From positions 124,001-188,000 of the forward strand of contig NZ_BMQY01000007.1 of the NCBI RefSeq assembly GCF_014648355.1: DNA of 64,000 bases. Direction: 5' to 3'. The DNA comes from Couchioplanes azureus. GTDB lineage: Bacteria > Actinomycetota > Actinomycetes > Mycobacteriales > Micromonosporaceae. The translations under genes were made by a program, and so were the position numbers. Shown here piece by piece: positions 8,888-16,725 of this stretch. The notes beneath the pieces were generated by a model. The model saw only the letters and a list, made by a program, of their open reading frames with translations. It did not search any database and was not told the DNA's origin. Position 1 is the first letter of the stretch. Every line of letters begins with the position of its first letter.

Positions 8888-10033
8888 ATGCGCCTGAACG
8901 AGGACCACCGCGCCTTCGCCGCCAGCGTCCGCCGCTTCGTCGACACCGAGATCAACCCGTACGTCGACGAGTGGGAGGCGGCCGGCCGGGTGCCCCTGCA
9001 CGACGTGTTCCCCAAGGCCGCGAAGCTGGGCCTGCTCGGCCTGGAGTACGGCGCGGAGTACGGCGGGGAGGGCGCCGACCACAGCTTCCAGATGGTGGCC
9101 GCCGAGGAGTACGGGCGGATCCACGCCGGCGGCGTCGGCATGGCCCTCGGCGTGCAGGCGATGATGGCGACGCCGTCGCTGCACGACTACGGCTCCGAGG
9201 AGCTCAAACAGCGCTACCTCGCCCCCGCGGTCGCCGGCACCGCGGTCGTCTCGATCGCCGTCACCGAGCCCGACACCGGCTCCGACGTCGCCCGCCTGCG
9301 CACCCGCGCGGTCCGCGACGGCGACGACTGGGTCATCACCGGCCGCAAGTTCTACATCACCAACGGCGCCCAGGCCGACTGGCTCTGCCTGCTCGCCCGC
9401 ACCTCGGACGAGGGCGGATACCAGGGCATGTCACAGATCGTCGTGCCCACCGACCTTCCCGGCTTCCACGTCGCCCGCACCTTCGACAAGCTCGGCCACC
9501 GCTGCTCCGACACCGCCGAGCTGGTGCTGGACGAGGTGCGCGTCCCGGTCGCCAACACCATCGGCCGGGAGGGCCGCGGCTTCCAGCAGCAGATGCAGCA
9601 GTTCGTCATCGAGCGGATGTTCGCCGCGTACACCGCCGTCGGCCAGTGCCAGTACGCCCTGGACCGCACCCGTCAGTTCGTCCACGACCGCACCGTCTTC
9701 GGCAGCCCGCTCGCCGACCGGCAGTACGTCGCCTTCCGCCTCACCGAGCTGCAGGCCGAAGTGGACCTGCTGCGCAGCCACAACCTGATCACCTGCGAGG
9801 CCCGGATGGCCGGCGAGGACATCACCCGCCTGGCGACGGTGGCCAAGCTCAAGGCGGGCCGGCTGCAGCGCGAGGTCGCCGACTGGTGCCTGCAGTTCCA
9901 CGGTGGCATGGGCTACCTGGAGGAGACCTGGACGGCCCGCACCCTCCGCGACGCCCGGCTGACCTCGATCGGCGCGGGAGCGGACGAGGTGATGCTCCAG
10001 GTCCTCGCCCGCCTCGACGGCCTGCCCGCGTAG
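8888..10033 (+). CDS. Acyl-CoA dehydrogenase, isovaleryl/citronellyl-CoA dehydrogenase-like
   Basis: 381 residues, the full length of a short-chain ACAD. FAD-binding signatures are present: VTEPDTGSDVA near residue 125, WVITGRKFYITNGAQAD, and QFHGGMGYLEE near the C-terminus. The position of the usual C-terminal catalytic Glu (YEGT) reads IGAGAD. A Glu sits instead at E242 in the helix FVIERMFAA, which is where isovaleryl-CoA dehydrogenase and similar branched-chain enzymes place their base. The enzyme would make the alpha,beta-unsaturated acyl-CoA that the divergent carboxylase then carboxylates. That order suits leucine-type or acyclic-terpene catabolism. The ATG at 8888 follows the shared operator by 33 bp. 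Confidence 0.88.
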   Translation: MRLNEDHRAFAASVRRFVDTEINPYVDEWEAAGRVPLHDVFPKAAKLGLLGLEYGAEYGGEGADHSFQMVAAEEYGRIHAGGVGMALGVQAMMATPSLHDYGSEELKQRYLAPAVAGTAVVSIAVTEPDTGSDVARLRTRAVRDGDDWVITGRKFYITNGAQADWLCLLARTSDEGGYQGMSQIVVPTDLPGFHVARTFDKLGHRCSDTAELVLDEVRVPVANTIGREGRGFQQQMQQFVIERMFAAYTAVGQCQYALDRTRQFVHDRTVFGSPLADRQYVAFRLTELQAEVDLLRSHNLITCEARMAGEDITRLATVAKLKAGRLQREVADWCLQFHGGMGYLEETWTARTLRDARLTSIGAGADEVMLQVLARLDGLPA

Positions 10034-10134
10034 GCCGGCCCTTTGGCGGCCGGCCCGCGTGGGCCGCCCTCCTCGGCGGCCTGTCCGCGTAGGCCGCCCG
10101 GCCTCCTCGGCGCTCGGGCCCTAAGATCGCCGGC
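10034..10134. repeat. Short degenerate GC-rich repeats in an intergenic gap
   Basis: The gap contains three diverged copies of a block resembling GGCGGCC-n-GCCCGCGTAGGCCGCCC. These copies can also fold as hairpins (GGCCGGCCC...GGGCCGCC). They follow the dehydrogenase stop immediately and may act as a terminator. No coding frame is supported. Confidence 0.35.
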
Positions 10135-10872
10135 ATGGCTACGCGGCTCGTGCAGATCACCATGAAGGCCCGGGACGACTCCGCGCTGGGCGGCTTCTGG
10201 GCGCAGGTGCTCGGCTGGGGGGTCTCCAGCGAGGGACCCGGCGTGACCAACCTCGAACCCGAGGGCTTCGTCTACCCGGACCCGGTCGCTGTCTGCGTCG
10301 ACCTCGTCGTCTCCCCGGAACCCAAGACGGTGAAGAACCGCGTGCACGTCGACCTCGCCACCACCTCGGCGGCCCACCAGGCGGAGGTGGTCACGCGCCT
10401 GAGGGATCTCGGCGCGACACCCGCCGACGTGGGCCAGGGCGACGTCCCGTGGACGGTCCTGGCCGACCCGGAGGGCAACGAGTTCTGCGTGCTCGACCCC
10501 CGGCCGCTCCACCGCGACACCGGACCGATCGCCGCGGTGGTGGTCGACTGCGCGGATCCCCGGGCCCTGGTTCGCTTCTGGGGCGAGGCCATGGACTGGA
10601 CCGTGCACGACGTGACCGATGACCACGCGGTCATGCGGTCCACCCAGGGCGTCGGCCCGTATCTGCGGTTCGTCCGCACACCCGACGTGAAGAGCGTGTG
10701 GAACCGCGTCCATCTCGACGTGCGCCCCTACCCGGGTGACGACGCGGAGACCGAGGCGGCCAGACTGCGGGCGCTCGGCGCCACCGCCGTCGACCTGGGC
10801 CCGACCGATGTCCCGTGGACGGTCCTGGCCGACCCGGAGGGCAACGAGTTCTGCCTCCTTGCCCCGGGCTGA
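10135..10872 (+). CDS. Two-domain VOC (glyoxalase-like) protein
   Basis: 245 residues made of two tandem glyoxalase-like domains of about 120 residues each. They end in nearly the same sequence, DVPWTVLADPEGNEFC, at about residues 102-118 and 224-240, so the gene arose by internal duplication. Each half begins with a conserved strand and an FW helix (GGFWAQVLGW; VRFWGEAMDW). Such actinomycete proteins (glyoxalase-like domain PF18029) have no assigned reaction and are often called bleomycin-resistance-like without evidence. The ATG at 10135 is preceded by only a weak ribosome site. It appears monocistronic; the next gene lies on the opposite strand. Confidence 0.8.
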   Translation: MATRLVQITMKARDDSALGGFWAQVLGWGVSSEGPGVTNLEPEGFVYPDPVAVCVDLVVSPEPKTVKNRVHVDLATTSAAHQAEVVTRLRDLGATPADVGQGDVPWTVLADPEGNEFCVLDPRPLHRDTGPIAAVVVDCADPRALVRFWGEAMDWTVHDVTDDHAVMRSTQGVGPYLRFVRTPDVKSVWNRVHLDVRPYPGDDAETEAARLRALGATAVDLGPTDVPWTVLADPEGNEFCLLAPG

Positions 10873-10950
10873 ACCGGAGCCCTGGTCAGCCGCTCACCTC
10901 GGCCGCCGGCGAGACGCCCCGGTTCCGCTGAGGGCTCGAACAAGGAGTCA

Positions 10951-12147
10951 TCACGTCCTCCGCCTCGCTCGCCTCACAATGGCGACCACGGCCAGGAAGC
11001 CCAGCAAACTGAACCCAGCCCCCTCCAGCAAACGACGTCTTGTGCGGGATGCTCGAGTGGGTGTGCTGGCCGCAGGTTTGGTTGGACGTCGGGCCGCGGG
11101 TGCCGAGTTGCCAGGCGTGCTGCCGGTCGACTGCTCACCCGTTGTGGCATCGTGCAGAGCGTGGCGAGCGCGGCCGGTGCTCCTCTCCGGATCAGGGTGC
11201 CGATCATCGGAATCGGAAGGATTCCCGCGGCGTCGCTTACCGTTCCTTCGCAGGGAGGTCAGGGCGCTGACCACAAGTTCGGACAACCAGACGAATGCGC
11301 CGCCTGCGATACCGACCAGGCCGCCTGCGACGAATATCTGGCGCTCGCGGGCAGCCTGGCGGTCGGCGAGCTGGGCCGTGATCTTGAGGTTGCTCACCGG
11401 TCTTTCGGCCGACGCCAGATCGAATTCCCACTCCAGACGCCCGGCGTCGGCAAGCTGCGGGCTGGTGAATACATTCTCCATATCCGCGGGCGTGTCTTTC
11501 ACCCGCATGTGCACCGAGGAGCCGGTGGGGAGCGGCGGGTAGCCGAAGCCGGCACTCTTCGGGAGAGCAGGCAGCTGAACGATGCCCGGAAAGCGGTAGG
11601 TCACTCTCGCTCCCGAGGTCTTGCTCGGGCCTGCCCCACTGGAGCCGATCATCAGCGCTTGGCGCAACCGGCCGGACTCGTCGGAGTCCTCGATCGACAT
11701 GGACGTGTGGACGCAGTCTTGCATGCTGCCGAAGGCCTGCGAGAAGAGCGTGACACCGCCCGGCGTCCTGAACGGGGTCCACTCTATGGGGCGGAGCTTG
11801 TTGTCCATGAATTGGGGATCGTCGGCAAAAGCGCCGCAGAGAAGTATGACGACCTGAAGATCATGCACCGAAGGGTTGGTGGCGACCTGCGTCAGGGCAA
11901 TGTCCAGGCTCGTCCGGCCGGGTCGGTCGTCGACATCGAAGATCGCGTCCACTGTGAGTGGAGCCCGCTGTGACGAGGGTGCCGCAGCGGCTATCCCGAT
12001 CGTTCCGGGCGCGCCTATTCGCGGAGTCGAGACGAACTGGCTCGATATCATGACGTAGGAGGCCGTGGCCGCGGAAAGCATGAGAAGCAGTGCAGCGAGT
12101 ATGAGGTAGACGCTGTGACTACGTGGTTGCTCCGACTCGCGGGACAC
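10951..12147 (-). CDS. Membrane protein of unknown function with an extracytoplasmic domain
   Basis: I do not recognise the family. From the GTG at 12147 the product has 398 residues. There is a transmembrane helix near residues 12-34 (VYLILAALLLMLSAATASYVM), an exported-type domain of about 230 residues with the two Cys of ILLCGAF and SMQDCVHT, and a second membrane helix near 290-310. A basic, Ser/Pro/Thr-rich low-complexity cytoplasmic tail follows, ending in a short hydrophobic segment and RRARRRT. An in-frame ATG at 12216 would add 23 residues but overlap the upstream GNAT gene by 65 bp; the GTG lies 4 bp after that stop and is preferred. Base composition is less GC-rich than neighbouring genes. 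Confidence 0.65.
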   Translation of the reverse strand: MSRESEQPRSHSVYLILAALLLMLSAATASYVMISSQFVSTPRIGAPGTIGIAAAAPSSQRAPLTVDAIFDVDDRPGRTSLDIALTQVATNPSVHDLQVVILLCGAFADDPQFMDNKLRPIEWTPFRTPGGVTLFSQAFGSMQDCVHTSMSIEDSDESGRLRQALMIGSSGAGPSKTSGARVTYRFPGIVQLPALPKSAGFGYPPLPTGSSVHMRVKDTPADMENVFTSPQLADAGRLEWEFDLASAERPVSNLKITAQLADRQAARERQIFVAGGLVGIAGGAFVWLSELVVSALTSLRRNGKRRRGNPSDSDDRHPDPERSTGRARHALHDATTGEQSTGSTPGNSAPAARRPTKPAASTPTRASRTRRRLLEGAGFSLLGFLAVVAIVRRARRRT

Positions 12148-12151
12148 CCGA

Positions 12152-12820
12152 TCAGTGTATCGAGATGCCCCCGCGCCGATCGCAGTCCTCCACGAGTCGA
12201 GAACGCGGCGGATCAAGCGGACCAGCGATCGGGCCGGTCCATTCCGTCGCCAGGGCTGACATGACGATCGAGTCGACCCGCTCGCCGTCGAACACGAAGG
12301 CGTCGCGTCTCACGCCCTCGGGCTTGAACCCGGCCTTCTCGTAGACTCGCCGGGCTCGTGGATTGAAGGCGTAGACCTCGAGACTCACGCGATGCAGGGA
12401 CAGCGTGGTGAACGCATAGTGGAGAACGAGGGTGGTCGCCTCCGTGCCGAGCCCGCGCCCGCGCCCGCTGGGGCCGATCAAGATGCGGAAGTTGCCGCTT
12501 TCGTTCGCCGGCTCCCAGTCGTTCAGCACGACCTCGCCCACGCACGCCGCGGAGTCGTTGTCGATGATCGCCAGGTCGAGCCGGTCGGCCTGACTGTTGC
12601 GGGATCCGTACCAACTCCGCAGCCGATCGTCGATGTCGGGTCTGCGACCGGCGGCTTCGGCGCTGGTGTGGACGCTGCCGGTCAGCCGCGCCACCTCGGG
12701 ATCCGCGATCGCTGCCGCGATGGCCGGCAGGTCGTCGTCGTGGAACGGCCGCAGGGTCACCTTGCGGCCGTGAAGCACCGGCTTGACGGCAAATGCGGAG
12801 AGGACGGTCACCTCAGGCAC
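12152..12820 (-). CDS. GNAT-family N-acetyltransferase (RimJ/RimL-like)
   Basis: From the GTG at 12820 the protein has 222 residues. It begins near the conserved VTLRPFHDDDLPAI segment, and the acetyl-CoA pyrophosphate loop reads SGRGRGLGTEAT (RGxGxG type). The motif B region LHRVSLEVYAFNPRARRVYEKAGF is typical of RimJ/RimL enzymes that acetylate N-termini of proteins or small amines. The longer open frame to 12994 adds an Arg/Pro-rich stretch unlike any acetyltransferase and is probably not translated. The substrate is unknown. It precedes the membrane protein by 4 bp and may be co-transcribed with it. Confidence 0.75.
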   Translation of the reverse strand: MPEVTVLSAFAVKPVLHGRKVTLRPFHDDDLPAIAAAIADPEVARLTGSVHTSAEAAGRRPDIDDRLRSWYGSRNSQADRLDLAIIDNDSAACVGEVVLNDWEPANESGNFRILIGPSGRGRGLGTEATTLVLHYAFTTLSLHRVSLEVYAFNPRARRVYEKAGFKPEGVRRDAFVFDGERVDSIVMSALATEWTGPIAGPLDPPRSRLVEDCDRRGGISIH

Positions 12821-13084
12821 CCTAGATTGCCGGCCTCTCGGGTCGCCTCTGGATTTCGCCTTGCACGGCGGGGCCCGCGGTGAGCGGCTTCGCGCCGAGG
12901 GCGGCGGATCTGCGGGCGCGCCGCGTGCGATGAGGACATCCGCCGAAGGCGGTGTCCGCCGCACGGTCGTCGCTCGGTGCGGGCCGCCGCGCACGAGGTC
13001 ACTCGTTCAGGGCCGGACGATGCGGACTCTTGCGCCGCCGTGCACCATCGAGGGTGACGGGCTCGGCGGCGATGGAGGCTCGGG
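12821..13084. other. 264-bp intergenic region with a distant inverted repeat
   Basis: No supported gene. GTGCACCATC at 13040-13049 is repeated in perfect inverted orientation as GATGGTGCAC at 13091-13100, across the ribosome site and start of the next gene. In the mRNA this could pair and hide the GGAGG at 13074-13078 in its loop. Confidence 0.4.
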
Positions 13085-13660
13085 TTGTCTGATGGTGCAC
13101 CGCCCGGACAAGATGCGGCTCTCGCGGAGTTCAATGCGCTGCGCGCCGAGCTCGTCGGCCGGCAGCACAGCCAGCAGGCGCTGCTGTCCATCCAGCTGAC
13201 CGCCGCCGGGGCGCTCTTCAGCCTGGCGCTGTCGGGCGCGGGGCGCTCGGCCGTGCTGCTGATCCTTCCGCTGGTGACGTACATGCTGGCGGGCCGCCAC
13301 GTCTCTCACAGCTATGCCTGTCTCAGCATCGCGACCTACATCCGCACCGAGCTGAGCGGCCGGACGGCGGGCGGGCTCGGCTGGGAGGACTGGCTGCGCG
13401 CCCATCGGTCCAGCCCCCGGCCCTACCGGACCTTGAACCCGCTGTTCATCACGTTTCCCGGGATCAGCATCCTGGCCGTCGCCGGCTCTCTGCCCTATCT
13501 GGCCGGTCTGGCGGCCTCGGCGACCGCGGCGATGCTGTGGGCGGCCTGGCTCGCGGGGGTCGCGCTCACCGGGTCGTCGGCGCGCCTCGTCTGGCAGGTT
13601 CGCAGCGACTCGTTCCTGTGGACGGGGCCGCTGCCCGAGGCCGGGCGATCGGGACCGTGA
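13085..13660 (+). CDS. Small four-helix membrane protein of unknown function
   Basis: 191 residues starting with TTG at 13085. The TTG is chosen because GGAGG lies 6 nt upstream (13074-13078) and no better start follows. There are two pairs of hydrophobic helices, at about residues 34-52 and 57-74 and then 123-142 and 146-166, joined by a hydrophilic stretch with a conserved-looking WEDWLRAHRSSPRPYRT. The N-terminal 25 residues form a polar helix (FNALRAELVGRQHSQQ). No enzyme motif is visible. Its layout is similar to that of the unknown membrane protein at 62821. A hairpin follows the stop codon directly. Confidence 0.6.
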   Translation: MSDGAPPGQDAALAEFNALRAELVGRQHSQQALLSIQLTAAGALFSLALSGAGRSAVLLILPLVTYMLAGRHVSHSYACLSIATYIRTELSGRTAGGLGWEDWLRAHRSSPRPYRTLNPLFITFPGISILAVAGSLPYLAGLAASATAAMLWAAWLAGVALTGSSARLVWQVRSDSFLWTGPLPEAGRSGP

Positions 13661-13684
13661 CCTCGGGTGGGGGTTCGCCCGAGG
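13661..13684 (+). terminator. Hairpin terminator after the membrane protein gene
   Basis: CCTCGGG (13661-13667) and CCCGAGG (13678-13684) form a perfect 7-bp stem with a 10-nt loop, directly after the TGA. With one mismatch the stem extends to 11 bp. No U-tract follows, as is usual in high-GC actinomycetes. Confidence 0.6.
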
Positions 13685-13737
13685 TGACGGCGTAGCGAGG
13701 GCAGGAGCGGTGATGGCGGGCGACGTCGGCGCTTGCG

Positions 13738-14343
13738 TCAGACCTCGAGTGCCGGGTCCAGGAGTGCGAACGCGCGCTCGGTCAGGGCGAGCGGATCCAC
13801 CGCGCCGTCGCTGAGGGCCCAGCGTTCCATCGCGGTGTCGAAGGCCGCAAGGGCCATCCGCGTGGCGAGGTCGGGGAACAGGTCGCCGGCGTCCAGCCCG
13901 AGCCGCCGTGCCAGCACCGCCGCGAGGCCGGCCTGCCAGCGGGCCTGGAGTTCCAGGGAGCGGGCGCGCAGCGCCGGGGTCCGCTGGATCAGCCGGACCA
14001 CCGCCAGGGTCTTCACCGGGTCGTGGTGGTCCGCGCAGAAGTCGAGCGCCACCGTGACGGCGTGCCGCAGGGCCACCGCCGGGGACTCGGCGGCCGGTCG
14101 GGCGGCCAGCTCGTCGCGCATCTGGTCGCCCAGGTCGGCCAGCAGCTGGATGACCACCTCCTCCTTGGACGCGTAGTAGCGGTGGAAGGTGCGCCGGGAC
14201 ATCCCCGCGGCGGCCACGATGTCGTCCACCGTCGTCTCGTCGTACCCGCGGGCGGCGAGCAGTTGCAGGGCCACCTCCCGCAGCTCCTCGCTGATCAGCT
14301 GCCGCTTGCGTTCGGCCAGCGTGGGGATCCGGTCCTGCGCCAT
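13738..14343 (-). CDS. TetR-family regulator, divergent from an SDR gene
   Basis: 201 residues from the ATG at 14343; a second ATG at 14361 would add six residues. The helix-turn-helix is TTVDDIVAAAGMSRRTFHRYYASKEEV, about residues 34-60. The C-terminal domain is helical and rich in Ala and Leu. The gene is divergent from the dehydrogenase at 14396, and a nearly perfect palindrome lies between them (14370-14384). This is the classic arrangement of a local repressor that controls itself and its neighbour. The ligand is probably the SDR substrate or product and is unknown. Confidence 0.85.
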   Translation of the reverse strand: MAQDRIPTLAERKRQLISEELREVALQLLAARGYDETTVDDIVAAAGMSRRTFHRYYASKEEVVIQLLADLGDQMRDELAARPAAESPAVALRHAVTVALDFCADHHDPVKTLAVVRLIQRTPALRARSLELQARWQAGLAAVLARRLGLDAGDLFPDLATRMALAAFDTAMERWALSDGAVDPLALTERAFALLDPALEV

Positions 14344-14369
14344 GCCGGTAGGGTACGCCATGACGTGGT

Positions 14370-14384
14370 TGACACACTGTGTCA
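14370..14384. promoter_or_regulatory. TetR operator overlapping the SDR promoter
   Basis: TGACACA-C-TGTGTCA has perfect 7-bp arms around one central base. The left arm overlaps TTGACA (14369-14374), a consensus -35. A -10-like CACGAT at 14392-14397 follows 17 bp later. Transcription would then begin close to the ATG at 14405, so a leaderless SDR transcript is possible. Confidence 0.65.
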
Positions 14385-14395
14385 CCAAGGGCACG

Positions 14396-15286
14396 ATGAG
14401 CCGCATGATGACGACAGGTCGCGTTTTCGTGGTCACCGGGGCGAGCGGCGGGCTCGGTCTGGCCACCGCCCGGGCGCTCACCGACAGGGGCGCCCACGTG
14501 ATTCTGGCCGTACGGGACGAGCGGAAGGGCCGGGCGGCGCAGGCCGGGCTGACCGGCGGCTCCTGCGAGGTGCGCCGGCTCGACCTGGCCGATCTCGACT
14601 CGGTGCGTGCCTTCGCCGCCGGGCTCGACCGGGTCGACGTACTGATCAACAACGCCGGGGTGATGGCGCCGCCGCGGACCCTCACCCGGCAGGGCCACGA
14701 GCTGCAGTTCGGGGTGAACCACCTGGCGCACTTCGCCCTCACCGGGCTCCTTCTCGACCGGCTGAGCGCCGGCGACGACCCGCGCGTGGTCACGGTGAGC
14801 TCGGTGCTGCACAAGAGCGGCCGGCTCGACTTCGCGGACCTGAACGGGGAGCGCCGCTACCGCGCCACCGCCGCCTACAACCACTCCAAGCTGGCCAACG
14901 CCGTCTTCGGCCTGGAACTGCACCGCCGCCTGACCGCCGCCGGCTCCCCGGTGCGCAGCCTGCTCGCCCATCCCGGGTACGCGGCGACGGGCCTGCAGGC
15001 CGCCGTCCGGCCCGGCCTCTACCGCACCCTGCTCACGAGGATCGGCAACCCTCTGCTGGCGGTCGGCGCCGACCAGGGGGCGCGGCCGACGGTCCATGCC
15101 GCGACCAGCCCGCAGGTGCGCGGCGGAGAGTTCATCGGCCCGGGCGGCTTCGCCGGGATGCGTGGCGCGCCGGGCGTCGTGCGGCCCGCCAGGGTCGCCA
15201 GCGATCCCTCGACCGGTCGCCGCCTGTGGGAGGTGTCGGAGGAGCTGACCGGTGTCCGGTTTCCGCTGCCTCGGCCCGCGGCCTGA
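14396..15286 (+). CDS. Short-chain dehydrogenase/reductase (retinol-dehydrogenase-like)
   Basis: 296 residues from the ATG at 14396; ATGs at 14405 and 14408 are alternatives. The NAD(P) site TGASGGLG is at residues 14-21, NNAG at 85-88, the catalytic Ser at 135-136 (VTVSSVLH), and Y161-N-H-S-K165 is the YxxxK pair. The loop LAVRDERKG after strand b2 suggests NADP preference. Length and the HSKLAN context resemble SDRs annotated as retinol dehydrogenase or oxidoreductase. In actinomycetes these usually act on xenobiotic or lipid alcohols and ketones. It is controlled by the divergent TetR across the 14370 operator. AAGG at 14387-14390 could serve as a ribosome site for the 14396 start. Confidence 0.85.
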   Translation: MSRMMTTGRVFVVTGASGGLGLATARALTDRGAHVILAVRDERKGRAAQAGLTGGSCEVRRLDLADLDSVRAFAAGLDRVDVLINNAGVMAPPRTLTRQGHELQFGVNHLAHFALTGLLLDRLSAGDDPRVVTVSSVLHKSGRLDFADLNGERRYRATAAYNHSKLANAVFGLELHRRLTAAGSPVRSLLAHPGYAATGLQAAVRPGLYRTLLTRIGNPLLAVGADQGARPTVHAATSPQVRGGEFIGPGGFAGMRGAPGVVRPARVASDPSTGRRLWEVSEELTGVRFPLPRPAA

Positions 15287-15312
15287 CGCGGCGATGTGGC
15301 GGTGGCCGGTCC

Positions 15313-15579
15313 CTAGGACGCCTGGCGGATCGGCATGTCGGCCAGCCAGGCGTCGGCCAGGTCGCCGAGGGGGACGTCGAGGGCCTGGCTGAGGCAGACC
15401 ACGGTGCCGAACGCCGGGGCGGGCAGACGGCCCGCCTCGATCTTGCGCAGCGTCTCGGGGGAGATGCCGGCCGCCAGGGCCACCTCGGCGAGGCTGCGGG
15501 CGGCCCGCGCGGCCCGGAGGGCGGCGCCCAGGCGCCGGCCCGCGGCGATCTGTTCGGCGGTGAGAGGCTGGCGCACCAT
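15313..15579 (-). CDS. Small XRE-family helix-turn-helix regulator
   Basis: 88 residues. The HTH covers about residues 15-70, with LAEVALAAGISPETLRKIEAGRLPAPAFGTVVCLSQAL, the standard lambda-repressor-like pattern in which helix 3 reads SPETLRKIE. There is no sensing domain, so it is likely a simple autoregulator or needs a partner. The open frame extends far upstream through the neighbouring gene in antisense, but the ATG at 15579 gives the normal family N-terminus. The gene is divergent from a methionine aminopeptidase gene, and two tandem copies of a 14-bp palindrome fill the space between them. Confidence 0.85.
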   Translation of the reverse strand: MVRQPLTAEQIAAGRRLGAALRAARAARSLAEVALAAGISPETLRKIEAGRLPAPAFGTVVCLSQALDVPLGDLADAWLADMPIRQAS

Positions 15580-15617
15580 GCCGGCAGGATATCCCGCCGG
15601 GGAGTGCTCGATCGCGT

Positions 15618-15645
15618 GGTATAAAAATACCGGTATAAAAATACC
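15618..15645. promoter_or_regulatory. Tandem XRE operator: two adjacent GGTAT-AAAA-ATACC palindromes
   Basis: GGTATAAAAATACC occurs twice with no gap (15618-15631 and 15632-15645). The junction makes an additional perfect ATACC/GGTAT palindrome. This is by far the most AT-rich patch in the area, and each copy contains a TATAAA-like -10. It lies 38 bp upstream of the XRE start (15579) and 21 bp upstream of the aminopeptidase start (15667), so occupancy should silence both. Confidence 0.75.
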
Positions 15646-15666
15646 GTGCCGGAGGGGGAGGCCGCC

Positions 15667-16440
15667 ATGATCGAGCTCAAGTCCGCCGAGGAGATCGGCC
15701 GGATGGCGGTGGCCGGGCAGTTCGTCGGCGAGCTGCTCGCCGAGCTGAGCGGTGCGGCCGCGGTCGGTGTCAACCTGATGGAGCTCGAGGAGCACGCCCG
15801 CCGCCGGATCAAGGAGCGCGGCGCCGAGTCCTGCTACTGGGACTACGCCCCGTCGTTCGGTCGCGGCCCGTTCCGCAACGTACTGTGCCTGTCGGTCAAC
15901 GACGCGGTGCTGCACGGCCTGCCGCACGACTACGTCCTGCGCGACGGTGACCTGCTCAGCATCGACATGGCGGCCGGCGTCGACGGCTGGGTCGCCGACT
16001 CCGCGCTCTCCGTCGTCGTCGGCACGCCCGACCCGGCCGACCTGACGCTGATCGAGGCCACCGAGGTCGCGCTGGAGGCCGGCATCGCCGCCGCCCGGCC
16101 CGGCGGCCGCCTCGGTGACATCTCCGCCGCGATCGGCGAGGTCGCCCGCTCCTACGGGTACGGCGTCAACGCCGAGTTCGGCGGGCACGGCATCGGCCGG
16201 ACCATGCACGAGGCCCCGCACGTGCCCAACACCGGCCGGCCGCGCCGGGGCATGCGGCTCGACCCCGGCCTCACCATCGCCATCGAGCCCTGGTTCTGCC
16301 GCTCGACGGACCGGATCAGGTTCGACGACGACGGCTGGACGATCCGGTCCGCCGACGGCTCCCGCACCGCCCACTCCGAGCACACCGTCGCGGTCACGGA
16401 CTCCGGCCCCCAGGTCCTGACCCGCCGCCCCACCCGGTGA
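15667..16440 (+). CDS. map: Type I methionine aminopeptidase
   Basis: 257 residues. The five metal ligands of the pita-bread fold are in order: D100 (LLSIDMA), D111 (WVADSA), H174 (GGHGIGRTMHEAP), E207 (AIEPW) and E238 (SEHTVAV). H83 in VLHGLP is the substrate-binding His. The enzyme removes the initiator Met from nascent proteins. Actinomycetes usually encode several copies; the housekeeping copy normally sits in the ribosomal/adk operon, so this one is an accessory copy under XRE control. The ATG at 15667 follows GGAGGGGGAGG by 6 nt. An upstream GTG at 15646 lacks a ribosome site. Confidence 0.9.
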   Translation: MIELKSAEEIGRMAVAGQFVGELLAELSGAAAVGVNLMELEEHARRRIKERGAESCYWDYAPSFGRGPFRNVLCLSVNDAVLHGLPHDYVLRDGDLLSIDMAAGVDGWVADSALSVVVGTPDPADLTLIEATEVALEAGIAAARPGGRLGDISAAIGEVARSYGYGVNAEFGGHGIGRTMHEAPHVPNTGRPRRGMRLDPGLTIAIEPWFCRSTDRIRFDDDGWTIRSADGSRTAHSEHTVAVTDSGPQVLTRRPTR

Positions 16441-16725
16441 CGCTCTCCAGGGAGGGATGCTCAGGACGCCGCCGGTCCGGGCCGCCCGGCGTAGCGGCCC
16501 GGCGCGATCGGCGGCCGCGCCGGGCGCCCAGGCCGGCTAGATCGGACTGGTCCTGGCGGGCCCGGCCGTCGCCGCCCTCGTCGCGGCCCACCGGTAGGGC
16601 GTCGGCTCCGACGGCCGGGGACTTCGCGCGCTGCAACCGAATGGCGACCCGTTCTGCTCCCGAACGGCACCCGGGACGGTCCACGCTGAGGCACTCAGCA
16701 CCTGCCCTGGCGAGAAGGCGGCCGC
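16441..16725. other. 285-bp intergenic region, no supported gene
   Basis: A short frame ending at about 16599 encodes IGLVLAGPAVAALVAAH and then a stop, which looks like the worn end of a membrane segment. It has no start or ribosome site. The rest holds the promoter of the GGDEF-EAL gene, without a clear consensus. Confidence 0.3.

Noticed and set aside
10034-10134. Small gene in the repeat-rich gap
   Set aside because: No start with a ribosome site and no sensible protein; the GC blocks fit hairpins better.
12821-12994. N-terminal extension of the GNAT gene to 12994
   Set aside because: The added residues are Arg/Pro-rich and unlike any acetyltransferase; conserved sequence begins only after the GTG at 12820.
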